Shown: one piece after another, positions 36,404-45,229 of the stretch
Numbering within the stretch: position 1 is the stretch's first letter
Layout: every line of letters starts with the position of its first letter
From: Neoroseomonas oryzicola
GTDB taxonomy: Bacteria; Pseudomonadota; Alphaproteobacteria; Acetobacterales; Acetobacteraceae
Reading direction: 5' to 3'
Length of the DNA: 64,000 bases
Assembly (NCBI RefSeq): GCF_012163135.1
Contig: NZ_JAAVUP010000003.1
Span: 276,283-340,282 of the forward strand
Made by a program: the position numbers and the translations under genes
Notes under the pieces: model-generated
Seen by the model: the letters and a program-made list of their open reading frames with translations, nothing else
Told to the model about the DNA's origin: nothing
Databases searched by the model: none

Positions 36404-37594
36404 CTAGGTGATCTCCGCCGCCCGGTGCAGGCTGTTGATCATGGACATGCCGAGCAGATGGGTATGCGCCTTGGCGGGATCGGAGGCGGCTTCCGCCATG
36501 CGGCGCCGGAAATCGGCCTGGTCCTCGGGCGTCACGGCCTCGAGATTCTTCTTGTTCATGATGGTCTGGCGCTGCACGTGCTCGACCGTCACACCGCGCC
36601 GCTGGCGGTCATAGAGGTTCAGCACCGCGTCGTCCGCCTCCCCGCGGATCACGCGCACCAGCTTCTCCGTCAGGTTCACCGCGTCATGCACGCCGCCATT
36701 GAGGCCCATGCCGCCCAGCGGATTGTTGATATGCGCGGCATCGCCGGCAAGCAGGATGCGCCCGCGGCGGAAGGTCTCTGCGACGCGCTGGTGCACGCGG
36801 TAGAGCGTGCGGTGCCGCACCGGATAATCGTCGCGCCCGGCGACGATGCGGGCGAAGCGGGCGCGACCGAATTCCTCGGTCATCACCACCTCGTCCGGCA
36901 CATCCGCGCGGACCGGGAACATGGCGCGCCAGACGCTCGGGACGCGCAGCAGGAAGAACCATTCCTCCGGGTCGGCGTAGTAGGAGACGTCGGCGAGGCC
37001 AGGGATCAGCGTCGCGAAATCGAAATCGGTGGACAGCACCAGGAAGCGCTCGGGCCAGGTGAAGCCCTCGAAAGCGATGTTCGCAGCCTTGCGCACCGCG
37101 CTGCGCGCCCCGTCCGCGCCGACCATCCAGGACCCGGTGATGCGCGTGCCGTCGGCCAGGATCGCCTCCACCCCGTCTCCATGGTCGGCGACGTCAGCGA
37201 CCTCGGCGTCGAAGCGTACCTCGTAGCCAGGCTCGCCCTGCAGCAGGTCGTGCAGAATGCGCGTCAGCTTGAACTGCTCGCATTGCAGCCGGTAGGGATG
37301 ACGCGTCACGTCGGCGAGCAGGCCGAAGTCGAACTCCGCGATCAGGCTGTGGTCGCGCGTGCGGTACTGCACCCGCGGCCCGATCAGCCCCTGGCGGATC
37401 ATGCCCTGCGCCGCGCCGAGATCGTCGAGCATGTCGAGGGTCGGCGCGTGGAAGGTCGAGGCGCGCATCTCCTGCGAGATGACCGGCCCTGCCTCCAGCA
37501 CGAGCACCGGAATGCCCGCCCGCACCAGCGAGGCAGCCGCAACCAGCCCCACGGGGCCGGCGCCGGCTATCAGGACAGGCTTCGTCTCGGGCAT
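36404..37594 (-). CDS. FAD-dependent aromatic monooxygenase (PHBH/PheA family)
   Basis: A 396-residue class A flavin monooxygenase. The N-terminal Rossmann motif is IAGAGPVGLVAAASLVRAGI. The DG fingerprint is GSWMVGADGARSAVRKA, and the FAD ribityl-binding motif is GRILLAGDAAHINNPLGGMGLNGGVHDAVNL. Such enzymes hydroxylate phenolic rings using NAD(P)H. It is shorter than the 550-residue phenol hydroxylase-like members because the C-terminal thioredoxin-like domain is absent. The ATG at 37594 (MPETKPVLIAG) begins just before the Rossmann strand. Paired with the TctC gene; the substrate is unknown. Confidence 0.88.
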   Translation of the reverse strand: MPETKPVLIAGAGPVGLVAAASLVRAGIPVLVLEAGPVISQEMRASTFHAPTLDMLDDLGAAQGMIRQGLIGPRVQYRTRDHSLIAEFDFGLLADVTRHPYRLQCEQFKLTRILHDLLQGEPGYEVRFDAEVADVADHGDGVEAILADGTRITGSWMVGADGARSAVRKAANIAFEGFTWPERFLVLSTDFDFATLIPGLADVSYYADPEEWFFLLRVPSVWRAMFPVRADVPDEVVMTEEFGRARFARIVAGRDDYPVRHRTLYRVHQRVAETFRRGRILLAGDAAHINNPLGGMGLNGGVHDAVNLTEKLVRVIRGEADDAVLNLYDRQRRGVTVEHVQRQTIMNKKNLEAVTPEDQADFRRRMAEAASDPAKAHTHLLGMSMINSLHRAAEIT

Positions 37595-37930
37595 GCTCGG
37601 CGGAATCCATCCATCGGTCACGCGCTCCCCGCGCAACCGCAATGCAAGGATGATTCCACATGGACCGGCAAGAGGTGAAGCAGTCAGGCCGCCCGAATTA
37701 CCAATACGATTGCGCGGCGCGGCGCGGGACGGTTGCGATCGCGTCGCTTTGTCAGGCCATCCTACCGTTCATTGACGGCGATTGTGGTGCTTTCTTGGGT
37801 GAACCCGTCAGACCGGATACTCGACGGACATGGGCGATGAACTCACGAGGAGCGAGCATGCGTGACGGGCACGCACACGTTCGAGCCCCGCCGCATCGAT
37901 CGGACACAGCATCGCCGGAATGGGCACGCA
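37595..37930. other. Intergenic region, no gene recognised
   Basis: 336 bp upstream of the monooxygenase and downstream of dodecin. Short open frames on the plus strand lack motifs. It must contain the promoter of the minus-strand monooxygenase-tctC pair; no clear promoter or hairpin was seen. Confidence 0.35.
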
Positions 37931-38143
37931 TCACGCCTCGACGCGGAAGCCGACCTTGATGCTGACCTGGTACTGCGAGACTTTGCCGTCCTGGACGCGC
38001 CCGCGGATCTCGCTGACTTCGAACCACTCAATGTGGCGCAGGGTCTTCGCCGCGCGCCCAATCGCCGTCTCGATGGCATCGCTGACGGATTGCCTGGAGC
38101 TGCCGACCAGATCAGTCCTGCGATAGACAGGCTCGTCTTGCAT
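37931..38143 (-). CDS. Dodecin (flavin-binding small protein)
   Basis: A 70-residue protein that forms dodecameric flavin-storage shells. It aligns end to end with dodecin: YRRTDLVGSSRQSVSDAIETAIGRAAKTLRHIEWFEVSEIRGRVQD, then GKVSQYQVSIKVGFRVE. The Trp that stacks on the isoalloxazine ring is present (HIEWFEV). The ATG at 38143 has GGAGG six bases upstream. It stands alone; the nearby flavin monooxygenase would be consistent with a flavin-buffering role, but that link is inference. Confidence 0.93.
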   Translation of the reverse strand: MQDEPVYRRTDLVGSSRQSVSDAIETAIGRAAKTLRHIEWFEVSEIRGRVQDGKVSQYQVSIKVGFRVEA

Positions 38144-38205
38144 CGTCGCCTCCGTGAGTTCGCCCCTCCTCGGGACGGGGGAGCTTAGCACCGCAATCGC
38201 ATGAC

Positions 38206-38619
38206 ATGTGGCTCGATCCAGCGGGGCCCGTCGCGCAGATCGGCATCGTCGGCTTTGACGGGCAGATCGAGGTCGAGGCGCTGCGGCTCTACGGGCTGCC
38301 GGAGGCGGCACCGGCGCTGCTCTGCGGCACGCCCGCGCTGCCGGTCGGGCAGCGGGAGTTCGCGGCGGAGGTGTCATGGGACCTGCCGAACCTGGCACCT
38401 GGGGCGACCAGCCTGCTCGACGTCACCGTCGCTGGTGCACGACAGGGGGACATCGCCCAGGCCGCGCTCGCGTCGTCGACGCGCTTCATCGAGCTCGACG
38501 CCGCGGCGTGGTCGATTAACATGGTTCGCGTGATGGCCAGGAATATCTCGCCGACGGCGACCTTCGACCTCGGCGCGGCGACCCTCTCCGTGGCCGCGCG
38601 TAAGCGAGGGCTGCCCTGA
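38206..38619 (+). CDS. Phage-like hypothetical protein (tail-end C-terminal domain)
   Basis: A 137-residue protein (MWLDPAGPVAQIGIVGFDGQ). The C-terminal part ASSTRFIELDAAAWS and VRVMARNISPTATFDLGAAT resembles C-termini of phage structural (tail-region) proteins that I associate with related genomes; no named domain is claimed. The N-terminus looks cut relative to such proteins, so this may be a remnant. A decayed homologue of its last 60 residues lies at 59780-59954. It is divergent from dodecin, with 62 bp between. Confidence 0.55.
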   Translation: MWLDPAGPVAQIGIVGFDGQIEVEALRLYGLPEAAPALLCGTPALPVGQREFAAEVSWDLPNLAPGATSLLDVTVAGARQGDIAQAALASSTRFIELDAAAWSINMVRVMARNISPTATFDLGAATLSVAARKRGLP

Positions 38620-38623
38620 GCCG

Positions 38624-38830
38624 CTAGAACACCCGGTCGGTGATCATCAGCGGTGTGCCAGGCGGAACCAGACCATCGTCCATTTCCACCGCCCGAGAAC
38701 AGAAGATCAGCTTCTTTCGGACGTTGTCACTGGCAGCGTCCCAGATGCGCAGGTACTCGTCGCGCTGCTCCGGCCCAGGCTTGCGGTCCGGCACACGCTC
38801 GGCGTTCGGTGTCTTCACGTGTTTGCTCAT
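38624..38830 (-). CDS. Small hypothetical protein
   Basis: A 68-residue protein (MSKHVKTPNAERVPDRKPGP) with a helical centre RDEYLRIWDAASDNVRKKLIF and a hydrophilic Pro/Lys-rich start. The family is not recognised. A GGAGG ribosome site eight or so bases before the ATG and the normal codon pattern support translation. It ends 4 bp beyond the phage-like gene on the opposite strand. Confidence 0.55.
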   Translation of the reverse strand: MSKHVKTPNAERVPDRKPGPEQRDEYLRIWDAASDNVRKKLIFCSRAVEMDDGLVPPGTPLMITDRVF

Positions 38831-39180
38831 CGTCGCCTGCCTCCACGCGTGCCGAGCATGATATCTGCTGCTCGAAGGGCCAAGCGATTTCAGCAGCAGT
38901 TCGCTTGCTTCCGCAGCACTCGCATTTCAGCGGGAATCGCGCATCGCCGGCATCTTTGGGCGACGTAATCTCGGCTCTGGCCGCTTCACCTCGTCAGCGC
39001 GACCGAGCGTCTTCTCCGCCCAGCCGCCATCTTTCTGGCCATCGATCGTACCCAGCGTGGCAAGCAATTCCGACCGATCGATCAGCCGGGATGCGGTGAG
39101 ACGCACGATCGGCACCTCGGCGTGCTTGTTCTCGCGTTCGAAGCGCCCCAGTTCATTCGAATGCCATCAATCTCAAGAGA
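38831..39180. other. Intergenic region with possible gene fragment
   Basis: 350 bp between the small protein and manA. On the minus strand at 38927-39115 a frame continues upstream without an ATG and reads LGRFERENKHAEVPIVRLTA then SRLIDRSELLATLG. It has protein-like composition but begins at a stop codon at about 39170, so it may be the tail of a truncated gene. The family is not identified. Confidence 0.35.
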
Positions 39181-40104
39181 ATGCGGGTACGCATGAGCCA
39201 CACGGCGTTGCGCATCATACCCACGCTGGTCGAGAGAATCTGGGGCCGTCGCGACCTCGGTCTCTGGGTTGAAGCGGCCCCTGCGGCCAGCGGCCCGGCC
39301 ATAGGTGAGGCATGGCTGAGCGACATCAACTGCGAGATCGAGACAGGCGGGACGCTCGGCGACAATCTCACACGCTGCCATGCCGACCGCACCGGACCCG
39401 TTTTGCTTGCCAAGCTTCTCTTCACGTCGGCGTCGCTGTCGGTGCAGGTGCATCCGACGGACACGGCGGCCCATGCGTCGGGCAGGTTCGCTTCCGGCAA
39501 GGACGAGGCCTGGCACATACTGGAAGCAACATCCGATGCCCAGGTTTGGATCGGCTTCGAGGAACCAGTCACCGCCAGCGTGCTTCGCGCGGCCTTGGCC
39601 GATGGCACGGTACTCTCACTGATGCACCAGCATGCGGTTCGCGTCGGCGAGACTCTCCTGATACCCGCCGGTACGGTGCACGCGATTGGCGCCGGCCTGG
39701 TGCTGCTCGAGGTGCAGGATCCAATCGATGTCACGTACCGGCTCTACGACTATGGCCGGGCGCGCCCGCTACAGATCGATGACGCCTTGTCGGTCGCCGA
39801 TCTCGGCAGGTCCCGCGTTGTCATCGGCACGGCGACGAATGCGGCACGGCAGACGCTGACGGTTGGCCCACGCTTCGTGCTGGAGCGGCTTGCCGTGGCA
39901 GGCGGTGTCACGCTTGCGCCGGATGGCGGCCACGAACATATCCTGGTGGCGCTTGCGGACGGCGTCACCTTGGACGGTCGCGCGCTGCCGCGGGGTACGG
40001 CTGCCTTCGTCCCTGCCTCAGGCGACGCGGTATGGATCACCGGTACGGCCGTCGCTCTGCTGCATCCCGGGCCCGGTCCGAGCCCGTGCCTCGTGATGGG
40101 CTGA
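39181..40104 (+). CDS. Mannose-6-phosphate isomerase, class I
   Basis: Interconverts mannose-6-phosphate and fructose-6-phosphate. The 307 residues match the short (Bacillus ManA-like) zinc cupin form: PTLVERIWGRRDLG at the start, GEAWLSDIN, LSVQVHPTD (zinc ligands), KDEAWHIL, IPAGTVHAIG and the substrate loop YRLYDYGR. Start ATG 39181, with an ATG at 39193 as an alternative; no strong ribosome site decides. It is convergent with the GH130 gene, 6 bp between the stops, and the three mannose genes here are probably functionally linked: the isomerase supplies mannose-6-phosphate from fructose-6-phosphate, or recovers it. Confidence 0.9.
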   Translation: MRVRMSHTALRIIPTLVERIWGRRDLGLWVEAAPAASGPAIGEAWLSDINCEIETGGTLGDNLTRCHADRTGPVLLAKLLFTSASLSVQVHPTDTAAHASGRFASGKDEAWHILEATSDAQVWIGFEEPVTASVLRAALADGTVLSLMHQHAVRVGETLLIPAGTVHAIGAGLVLLEVQDPIDVTYRLYDYGRARPLQIDDALSVADLGRSRVVIGTATNAARQTLTVGPRFVLERLAVAGGVTLAPDGGHEHILVALADGVTLDGRALPRGTAAFVPASGDAVWITGTAVALLHPGPGPSPCLVMG

Positions 40105-40110
40105 GCCTGC

Positions 40111-41406
40111 TCAGCCCATCGCGTCGAGCAGCGCCGCCACGGGCATCACGGCGAAGCGTGTGGCGGTATCCGACGCCGCATAGGGCAGGATTAGCTGCCC
40201 GGCATGAACCATCGAACCGCAGGAATAGACGACGTTCGGCACATAGCCGTCCCGCTCACCCTTGATCGCCGTCAGCATCGGCTCGCGTAGCCGCGCTATC
40301 ATCCGGCTTGGATCGTTCAGGTCGAGCAGCGCCGCGCCGATGCAGTAGCGCCGCATCGGGCCCACGCCATGGGTGATGACAAGCCAGCCTTCCGGTAGTT
40401 CGATCGGGCTGCCGCAGTTGCCGATCTGCACGAATTCCCAAGGTTGCGCAGCGGCGAGGATCTCCGTCGCGTCGTTCCAGACATGCAGATCGTCGGACCG
40501 GACGATCTGCAGTGTCTCGCCGTCCGACCGCGCCAGCATCGCATAGCGCCCGCCAATGCGACGCGGGAACAGCGCCATGCCCTTGTTGCTGACCGCATCC
40601 CCACGCAGCGGTATGAAGGAGAAGCGGCGGAAGTCGTCGGTCCGCAGCATTTCAGGCGCGATCTCCCGCCCGGAATAGGCCGTATAGGTGGCGAAGTAGG
40701 TGGCGCGGCCATTGTCTTCGACGAAACGGACGAGGCGCGCATCCTCGATGCCGTTGCGCTGCTGCTGCGTGATCGGAAAGATCACGCGCTCGCCAAGTTC
40801 CGTGCTGGGCGGAAAGGTCACGTCATAGGCATCCGCCAGCCGTGCCGCGGTGCTGCGGCGTGGCGTCATCGCGAAACGGCCAGGGGGATCAAGGCGGATC
40901 GCGCCTGCCCCTGTGACAACACCGGAGCAAAAGCAGACCGAGCTGATGTGGCCCTCGCCGGTGGCACGGAGACTCATCACAAAGCGCAGCTCGCCAGCCT
41001 CAAGCCCCGCCTGGTCCGGATGCGAGACGATGGACGGATTGAACAGCGCGATGGACTGGAAGCTGTACTCGTTGCTGAAGAAGGCGCCGATCAGCAATCG
41101 TCTTGCCTCGACCGGGTCGTCTTCAAGGCCCAGCAGATCGCGAATCTGCGCGTAGCGTTCGGCGAAGGTGATCGCAATGTCGGCATGACGCGCGCCGAAA
41201 TCGCGCAGCGTCGTTGCGAGCTCCGCTTCAACCGCCGCCACGTTCATCTCCAGGATCCGGTCGATGAGGCGCGTCGCGCGCAGCAGGTCCGACCGATGCA
41301 AATCCCGCGGATCAAGGGCAGAGAGAAACGGACGCAGGATGACCCGGGCAGGGTCGGGTTCGATCAGGATCGGCAGCCTGACCAGGCCGGCATCACCGTT
41401 GGTCAC
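40111..41406 (-). CDS. GH130 family glycoside phosphorylase (mannoside-specific type)
   Basis: A 431-residue five-bladed beta-propeller of GH130 (PF04041). Motifs include SALFNPS-like IALFNPSIVSHPDQ, FPITQQQRNGIEDARLVRFV, TYFATYTAYSGREIAPEMLR, SNKGMALFPRRIGGRYAML, and WEFVQIGNCGSPIELPEGWLVITHG. GH130 enzymes phosphorolyse beta-mannosides to mannose-1-phosphate. The N-terminal 110 residues are a helical extension (LIDRILEMNVAAVEAELATT) seen in one proteobacterial subgroup. The start overlaps the GT4 stop by four bases (ATGA at 41403-41406), so the two are coupled. The exact linkage acted upon is not readable. Confidence 0.88.
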   Translation of the reverse strand: MTNGDAGLVRLPILIEPDPARVILRPFLSALDPRDLHRSDLLRATRLIDRILEMNVAAVEAELATTLRDFGARHADIAITFAERYAQIRDLLGLEDDPVEARRLLIGAFFSNEYSFQSIALFNPSIVSHPDQAGLEAGELRFVMSLRATGEGHISSVCFCSGVVTGAGAIRLDPPGRFAMTPRRSTAARLADAYDVTFPPSTELGERVIFPITQQQRNGIEDARLVRFVEDNGRATYFATYTAYSGREIAPEMLRTDDFRRFSFIPLRGDAVSNKGMALFPRRIGGRYAMLARSDGETLQIVRSDDLHVWNDATEILAAAQPWEFVQIGNCGSPIELPEGWLVITHGVGPMRRYCIGAALLDLNDPSRMIARLREPMLTAIKGERDGYVPNVVYSCGSMVHAGQLILPYAASDTATRFAVMPVAALLDAMG

Positions 41407-43748
41407 TCTGCCACCTGCACGAAGCCGTCAGCAAGGCTAGGTGACGCGGCAGCCAGGGCAGCACGAAATTCTGCCGTGGCCATGAGGAAAGCAAGCGTCG
41501 ATTCCGCGCCCTGATTCTCGTTCACCCTGTCACATAGCAAGCCATCGCGGCATCCGCCGGTCACGGCATCGTACAGCGGCTGGTTGAGGTCGTTGTCCCC
41601 AAGGAACCAGGCGAGGGCACGCTGCGCTTCCGTCAGCCAGTCGCTATCGCCGGTGGAGCGCCAGGCCGTGACGCATGCGCCGACCGCCGCGGAGGCCTCC
41701 AGCGGCTGTTGATCAAAGTCGGCGCGGTCGGCATCCCGGCGCCAGAAGCCCTGGGAACCGATCGGCCGGAAATAACCGGCCTCGGCGCGCTGGATCCGGC
41801 AGAGCCAAGCGAGAGCCTCGACCGCGGACGCAACCCAAGCCGGCTTCCCTGCCTGGTGGCCGGCCGCCATGAGGGCCTGCGGCAGGCGTGCATTATCGTA
41901 GGACACGACGTCCTCGAACCATGTCCAACCAGGTCGCCGACTGCCTCGCAGATGGTCGTACAGCCGATCCGCAAGCTGCGTCCGCAGCCGCTTCAGGCGC
42001 AGATCCTCCGGCCGCGCGTCCAGGGCCTCAACCACGCCAAGCAACGCAAAGGCCCAGGCGCGCAGGGAGGTCAGGGCAAATATCGGCGGCGCTGCGCGTT
42101 CAAGCAGACCATAGGCCCACGCCCGGCGTGACGGGTCTTCCGCGCGCGCCGCGACGGTGCCCAAGGCCCAGATGGCGCGACCATGGCTGTCGTCGGATCC
42201 GACTGCTTCCAGCCAGCGTCGATCATAGGCCATGAAGTTGCGGAATCGCTCCGCGCCAGGATCCCAGGCGTGTTGCACGAAGGCGGCCGTGACGCCGAAG
42301 AGATCAGCCGGCGCCGAGGCATCGGACTCCAGCAACGTGGCAAGAATCAACCCACGGGCATTGTCGTCGAGGCAGTACCCGTACGCCCGGTCCACGACCG
42401 CGCGTGTCGCATGCTGCGCGATTCCCGTTGGGTCTAGAAGCCGCGAGAGGTGGGTCAGCTTCGCCTGCGGCGTCGCGTCACCGTGCGGCGACAGGACCCA
42501 GGCATGCGGCTGCGGCAGCGCCACAGCCCCGACAGAACGCATGAGCGCAGCCGCCGTACGGGGCGCAGCCCTGCGACGGTAAGGCGCATCCCGGCGCGCC
42601 TGGTCGAATACGTCGCGATAGCGGGTGCCGATGCGCGACCAGCGCATGTCCTGGCCCAGCGAGTAGGCAGTCTCGCGCATGGCGCGCAGCCGGTCCGGGT
42701 CAGCCAGCAGGCCGATCACGGCTGCAGCGATGGCCTCCGGATCGGCGAATGGAACCAGGGCGCCGCGGCCCTCTGCCAACAGTTCCGCTGCATGCCAATA
42801 TGGCGTCGAGATCACCGCCTTGCCCATCCCGAAGCTGTAGGCGAGGGTGCCCGAAACGCTCTGCGCCTCGTTCAAATAGGGGGTGAGGTAGATGTCTGCC
42901 GCCGCGATGGCGCGCGTCAGCGTCGGCAGATCCACGAAGCGGTCCAGGAAGCGCACATGGTCCGCGACGCCGAGCTGCGCTGCCAAGCGCTTCAGGGATT
43001 CGCGGTGGGCTTCGCCGTCGCGCCGCAGGATGTTGGGATGGGTTGCGCCGAGGACCAGATACAGGATATCGGGACGGCTTGCGACGATCGTGGGCATGGC
43101 GCGGATTGCCTGCTCGATCCCCTTGCCAGGTGACAGCAACCCGAAAGTGAGCACAACCGTCCGGCCGGCCGCACCGAACTCGGCCTTGTGGGCGGCCGGA
43201 GCGATCTCGGCGGGCGTTTCTGGAATACCGTGCGGGATCACCGTGATGCGCTCCGCCGGAACGCCGTGAACCTCCCCCAGTATCCGCTCAGCCCGTCGGG
43301 TCATCACCACGAGCCGGTCGGCGTGGCGGATGAGTCCCTGCATGACGCGGAACTGCGAAGGTGTTGGGTGATCCAACACTGTGTGCAGCGTTGCGACCAC
43401 CGGCATCCTCGTATGCCTAAGGAGGGCAAGCACCCGCTCACCTTCTGCATCACCGAAGATGCCATACTCATGCTGAACGCATAGGATGTCGGCGTTCACG
43501 TCGTTGAGGAACTCGGCTGCGCGGACGTACGCCTGCACATCGTCGGCGGCAATGTCAAGCCAGACTTCTGGTGGATAGTCATAGGTGGCGGACGCATCTG
43601 TCATCGCCAGGACGAAGCATTCAGCATCGGGCACAGCGCCGGCAACCGCGTTGCGCAAGTCACCCGTGAATGTGGCGAGGCCACAGATCCGGGGAGGATG
43701 ATTGCCGAGAAATGCGATGCGGTGCAGCGGCGGAGCGGGGGACGTCAT
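41403..43748 (-). CDS. GT4 glycosyltransferase fused to an alpha/alpha-barrel domain
   Basis: A 781-residue two-domain protein. Residues 1-385 are a GT-B glycosyltransferase of family 4: PPRICGLATFTGDLRNAV, VQHEYGIFG, TVIPHGIPE, VLTFGLLSPGKGIEQAI and the EX7E motif region NEAQSVSGTLAYSFGMGKAV. Residues about 400-770 are an all-helical, (alpha/alpha)6-like domain (YCLDDNARGLILATLL; DSHGRAIWALGTVAA; GWTWFEDVVSYDNARLPQAL), similar to domains in sugar-processing enzymes. It probably transfers mannosyl units and trims or binds the product. It is co-translated with GH130. Likely cytoplasmic, as no signal or membrane helix is visible. Confidence 0.88.
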   Translation of the reverse strand: MTSPAPPLHRIAFLGNHPPRICGLATFTGDLRNAVAGAVPDAECFVLAMTDASATYDYPPEVWLDIAADDVQAYVRAAEFLNDVNADILCVQHEYGIFGDAEGERVLALLRHTRMPVVATLHTVLDHPTPSQFRVMQGLIRHADRLVVMTRRAERILGEVHGVPAERITVIPHGIPETPAEIAPAAHKAEFGAAGRTVVLTFGLLSPGKGIEQAIRAMPTIVASRPDILYLVLGATHPNILRRDGEAHRESLKRLAAQLGVADHVRFLDRFVDLPTLTRAIAAADIYLTPYLNEAQSVSGTLAYSFGMGKAVISTPYWHAAELLAEGRGALVPFADPEAIAAAVIGLLADPDRLRAMRETAYSLGQDMRWSRIGTRYRDVFDQARRDAPYRRRAAPRTAAALMRSVGAVALPQPHAWVLSPHGDATPQAKLTHLSRLLDPTGIAQHATRAVVDRAYGYCLDDNARGLILATLLESDASAPADLFGVTAAFVQHAWDPGAERFRNFMAYDRRWLEAVGSDDSHGRAIWALGTVAARAEDPSRRAWAYGLLERAAPPIFALTSLRAWAFALLGVVEALDARPEDLRLKRLRTQLADRLYDHLRGSRRPGWTWFEDVVSYDNARLPQALMAAGHQAGKPAWVASAVEALAWLCRIQRAEAGYFRPIGSQGFWRRDADRADFDQQPLEASAAVGACVTAWRSTGDSDWLTEAQRALAWFLGDNDLNQPLYDAVTGGCRDGLLCDRVNENQGAESTLAFLMATAEFRAALAAASPSLADGFVQVAE

Positions 43749-44109
43749 CGTGGGGGAGCTCCTGCTACGGCTGTTGCGTTAGTTGCCCCGCAAGCGGGAA
43801 CCTGCCAGGGACAACGTCGAGTGTCACGGGCGCCGAGCGCGGCAGCCGAAGCTAGCCCCGAGAGCTGTCTACCTCTTGCCGCGTCTGACTGAGCGACCAC
43901 GTGAGCGTGGTCCTTTGCGAGCGTCGCCGCACGCGTGCGCATGACGTGAAAAGGACAGGCGTCGCGCAACCGCACTGCCTGTGGGGCCGCCCGGAGAGTT
44001 CCTGCGTGGAGACGAAAGATCAGAAGCCGAGGACGGGGCCCCTGTCACGCACTTGCCCACGTCAGCGGTTCTGTGTGCAGCGCCGCACCGATGCGGCGCG
44101 CAGCTTCCG
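43749..44109. other. Intergenic region between GT4 and cspA
   Basis: 361 bp without a recognised gene. It contains the perfect hairpin GACCACG-TGAG-CGTGGTC at 43895-43912, which has no T-run. It should carry the promoter of the GT4-GH130 operon and the end of cspA; neither was resolved. Confidence 0.4.
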
Positions 44110-44316
44110 TTACGCGAGCTTTAGACTACCGGCCGACACCTTCCCTTGCTGCCCCTGCTGGATCTCATACTCCAGCTTCTGCCCCTCCTTGGGGCTTTCG
44201 ATGCCGGCGCGCTCGACATCGGAGACATGAAGGAAGATGTCCTTCGAGCCGTCATTGGGCTGGATGAAGCCGTAGCCCTTTGCCGGATTGAACCATTTCA
44301 CGGTGCCGATCGGCAT
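44110..44316 (-). CDS. Cold-shock protein (CspA family)
   Basis: A 68-residue single-stranded nucleic acid-binding beta barrel with both RNP motifs: GTVKWFNPAKGYGFIQPND (RNP1 KGYGFI) and DIFLHVSDVERAG (RNP2 DIFLHV). RNA chaperone for cold or stress adaptation. The 215 bp between its start and exoD would allow the long structured 5' leader typical of cold-shock mRNAs, but a specific cold-box was not identified. Close to the mannose cluster, transglutaminases and exoD, all plausible stress or envelope genes. Confidence 0.95.
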   Translation of the reverse strand: MPIGTVKWFNPAKGYGFIQPNDGSKDIFLHVSDVERAGIESPKEGQKLEYEIQQGQQGKVSAGSLKLA

Positions 44317-44531
44317 GAGCGTGTCCTTGCAAGGAGTTGCCGCCGCGCAGCATCGCGCAGCGGATCAAGCTTCTCAGGGGAAAGACACCTTGCTCGAGGC
44401 TCGCTCGTGAGCAGGGAGCGGCGGGTTCGCCGGACGAGTTTGACAAATCGACATATGGTGGGGCCGCGGACGCTGCGCAACCTCGGTGCAACAATCGCAC
44501 ATGAGTTGCAGCGTCCTGTTGGTCGGAGCAG

Positions 44532-45125
44532 TCAGAGCAAGCTGCGTGCAAGGCCAATCGCGCTGAGGGCCTCCCAGGCAACCACTGCGGCGGCTACGAG
44601 CATGATGAAGGTCACCGCCAATGCGGCGCAGAGCAGAACGCCGTCCTCCTCCAGATACGCGAAGGCGATCAGCCCGATCATCACGGCGGGTGGTACGTTG
44701 CTAAAGGGAACGGGGGTCAGAAGGCCCATGCCCAGGACAAATACCACACCGCCCACCACGCGCTTCGTCGCCTGGAACGGAGTGGTCCAGCGCGGGCGGA
44801 TGAATCGTTCAAGCCACCGCAGCACCGGTATGACGCGTCGGATTAGTCGCACAAGCTGCTGGGTCTCGAAGGCTCGGTTTGCGACACGACGCGGGAACAC
44901 CGGGCGGTGATTGCCGCTGATCATCTGAACCGCGGGAACCAGGAGCAGGAGGCCGACGACCGGCGATACACCCGGAAGCAGTCCGAGGAGCGCCAACAGG
45001 AGCAAGACGATACCGAAGGAACGGTCGCCCAGCCGGTCCATCATCCAGGCAAGCGTGGTCCGGCCCGCGGGCGGGTTGCTGAGCAATGCCTCCAACACCT
45101 CGGAGGTTGGCGCATGCGGGGTCAT
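44532..45125 (-). CDS. ExoD family exopolysaccharide synthesis protein
   Basis: A 197-residue inner-membrane protein with the ExoD pattern: TSEVLEALLSNPPAGRTTLA, LGDRSFGIVLLLLALLGLLPG, then VVGLLLLVPAVQMISGNHRP, the motif RVANRAFETQQLVRL and two further hydrophobic segments. ExoD was first described in Rhizobium as needed for exopolysaccharide production and alkaline tolerance; the biochemical activity is unknown. Starts at ATG 45125 or ATG 45146 are both in frame; 45125 gives the usual short hydrophilic N-terminus. A longer upstream frame is not homologous. Confidence 0.85.
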   Translation of the reverse strand: MTPHAPTSEVLEALLSNPPAGRTTLAWMMDRLGDRSFGIVLLLLALLGLLPGVSPVVGLLLLVPAVQMISGNHRPVFPRRVANRAFETQQLVRLIRRVIPVLRWLERFIRPRWTTPFQATKRVVGGVVFVLGMGLLTPVPFSNVPPAVMIGLIAFAYLEEDGVLLCAALAVTFIMLVAAAVVAWEALSAIGLARSLL

Positions 45126-45229
45126 GGCGATCGCGAGCCATAGCATGGCCGAGGCGCACGCCTGCACAGTCCCGGCCGGCACGGACCGACAATGCCGCAC
45201 CCGGAGCACGATGCACTGGGAGCCGCAGA

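Noticed and set aside
38927..39115. A 62-codon minus-strand gene starting at GTG 39115
   Set aside because: The frame continues upstream without a better start and has no recognised family; it is noted only as a possible fragment.
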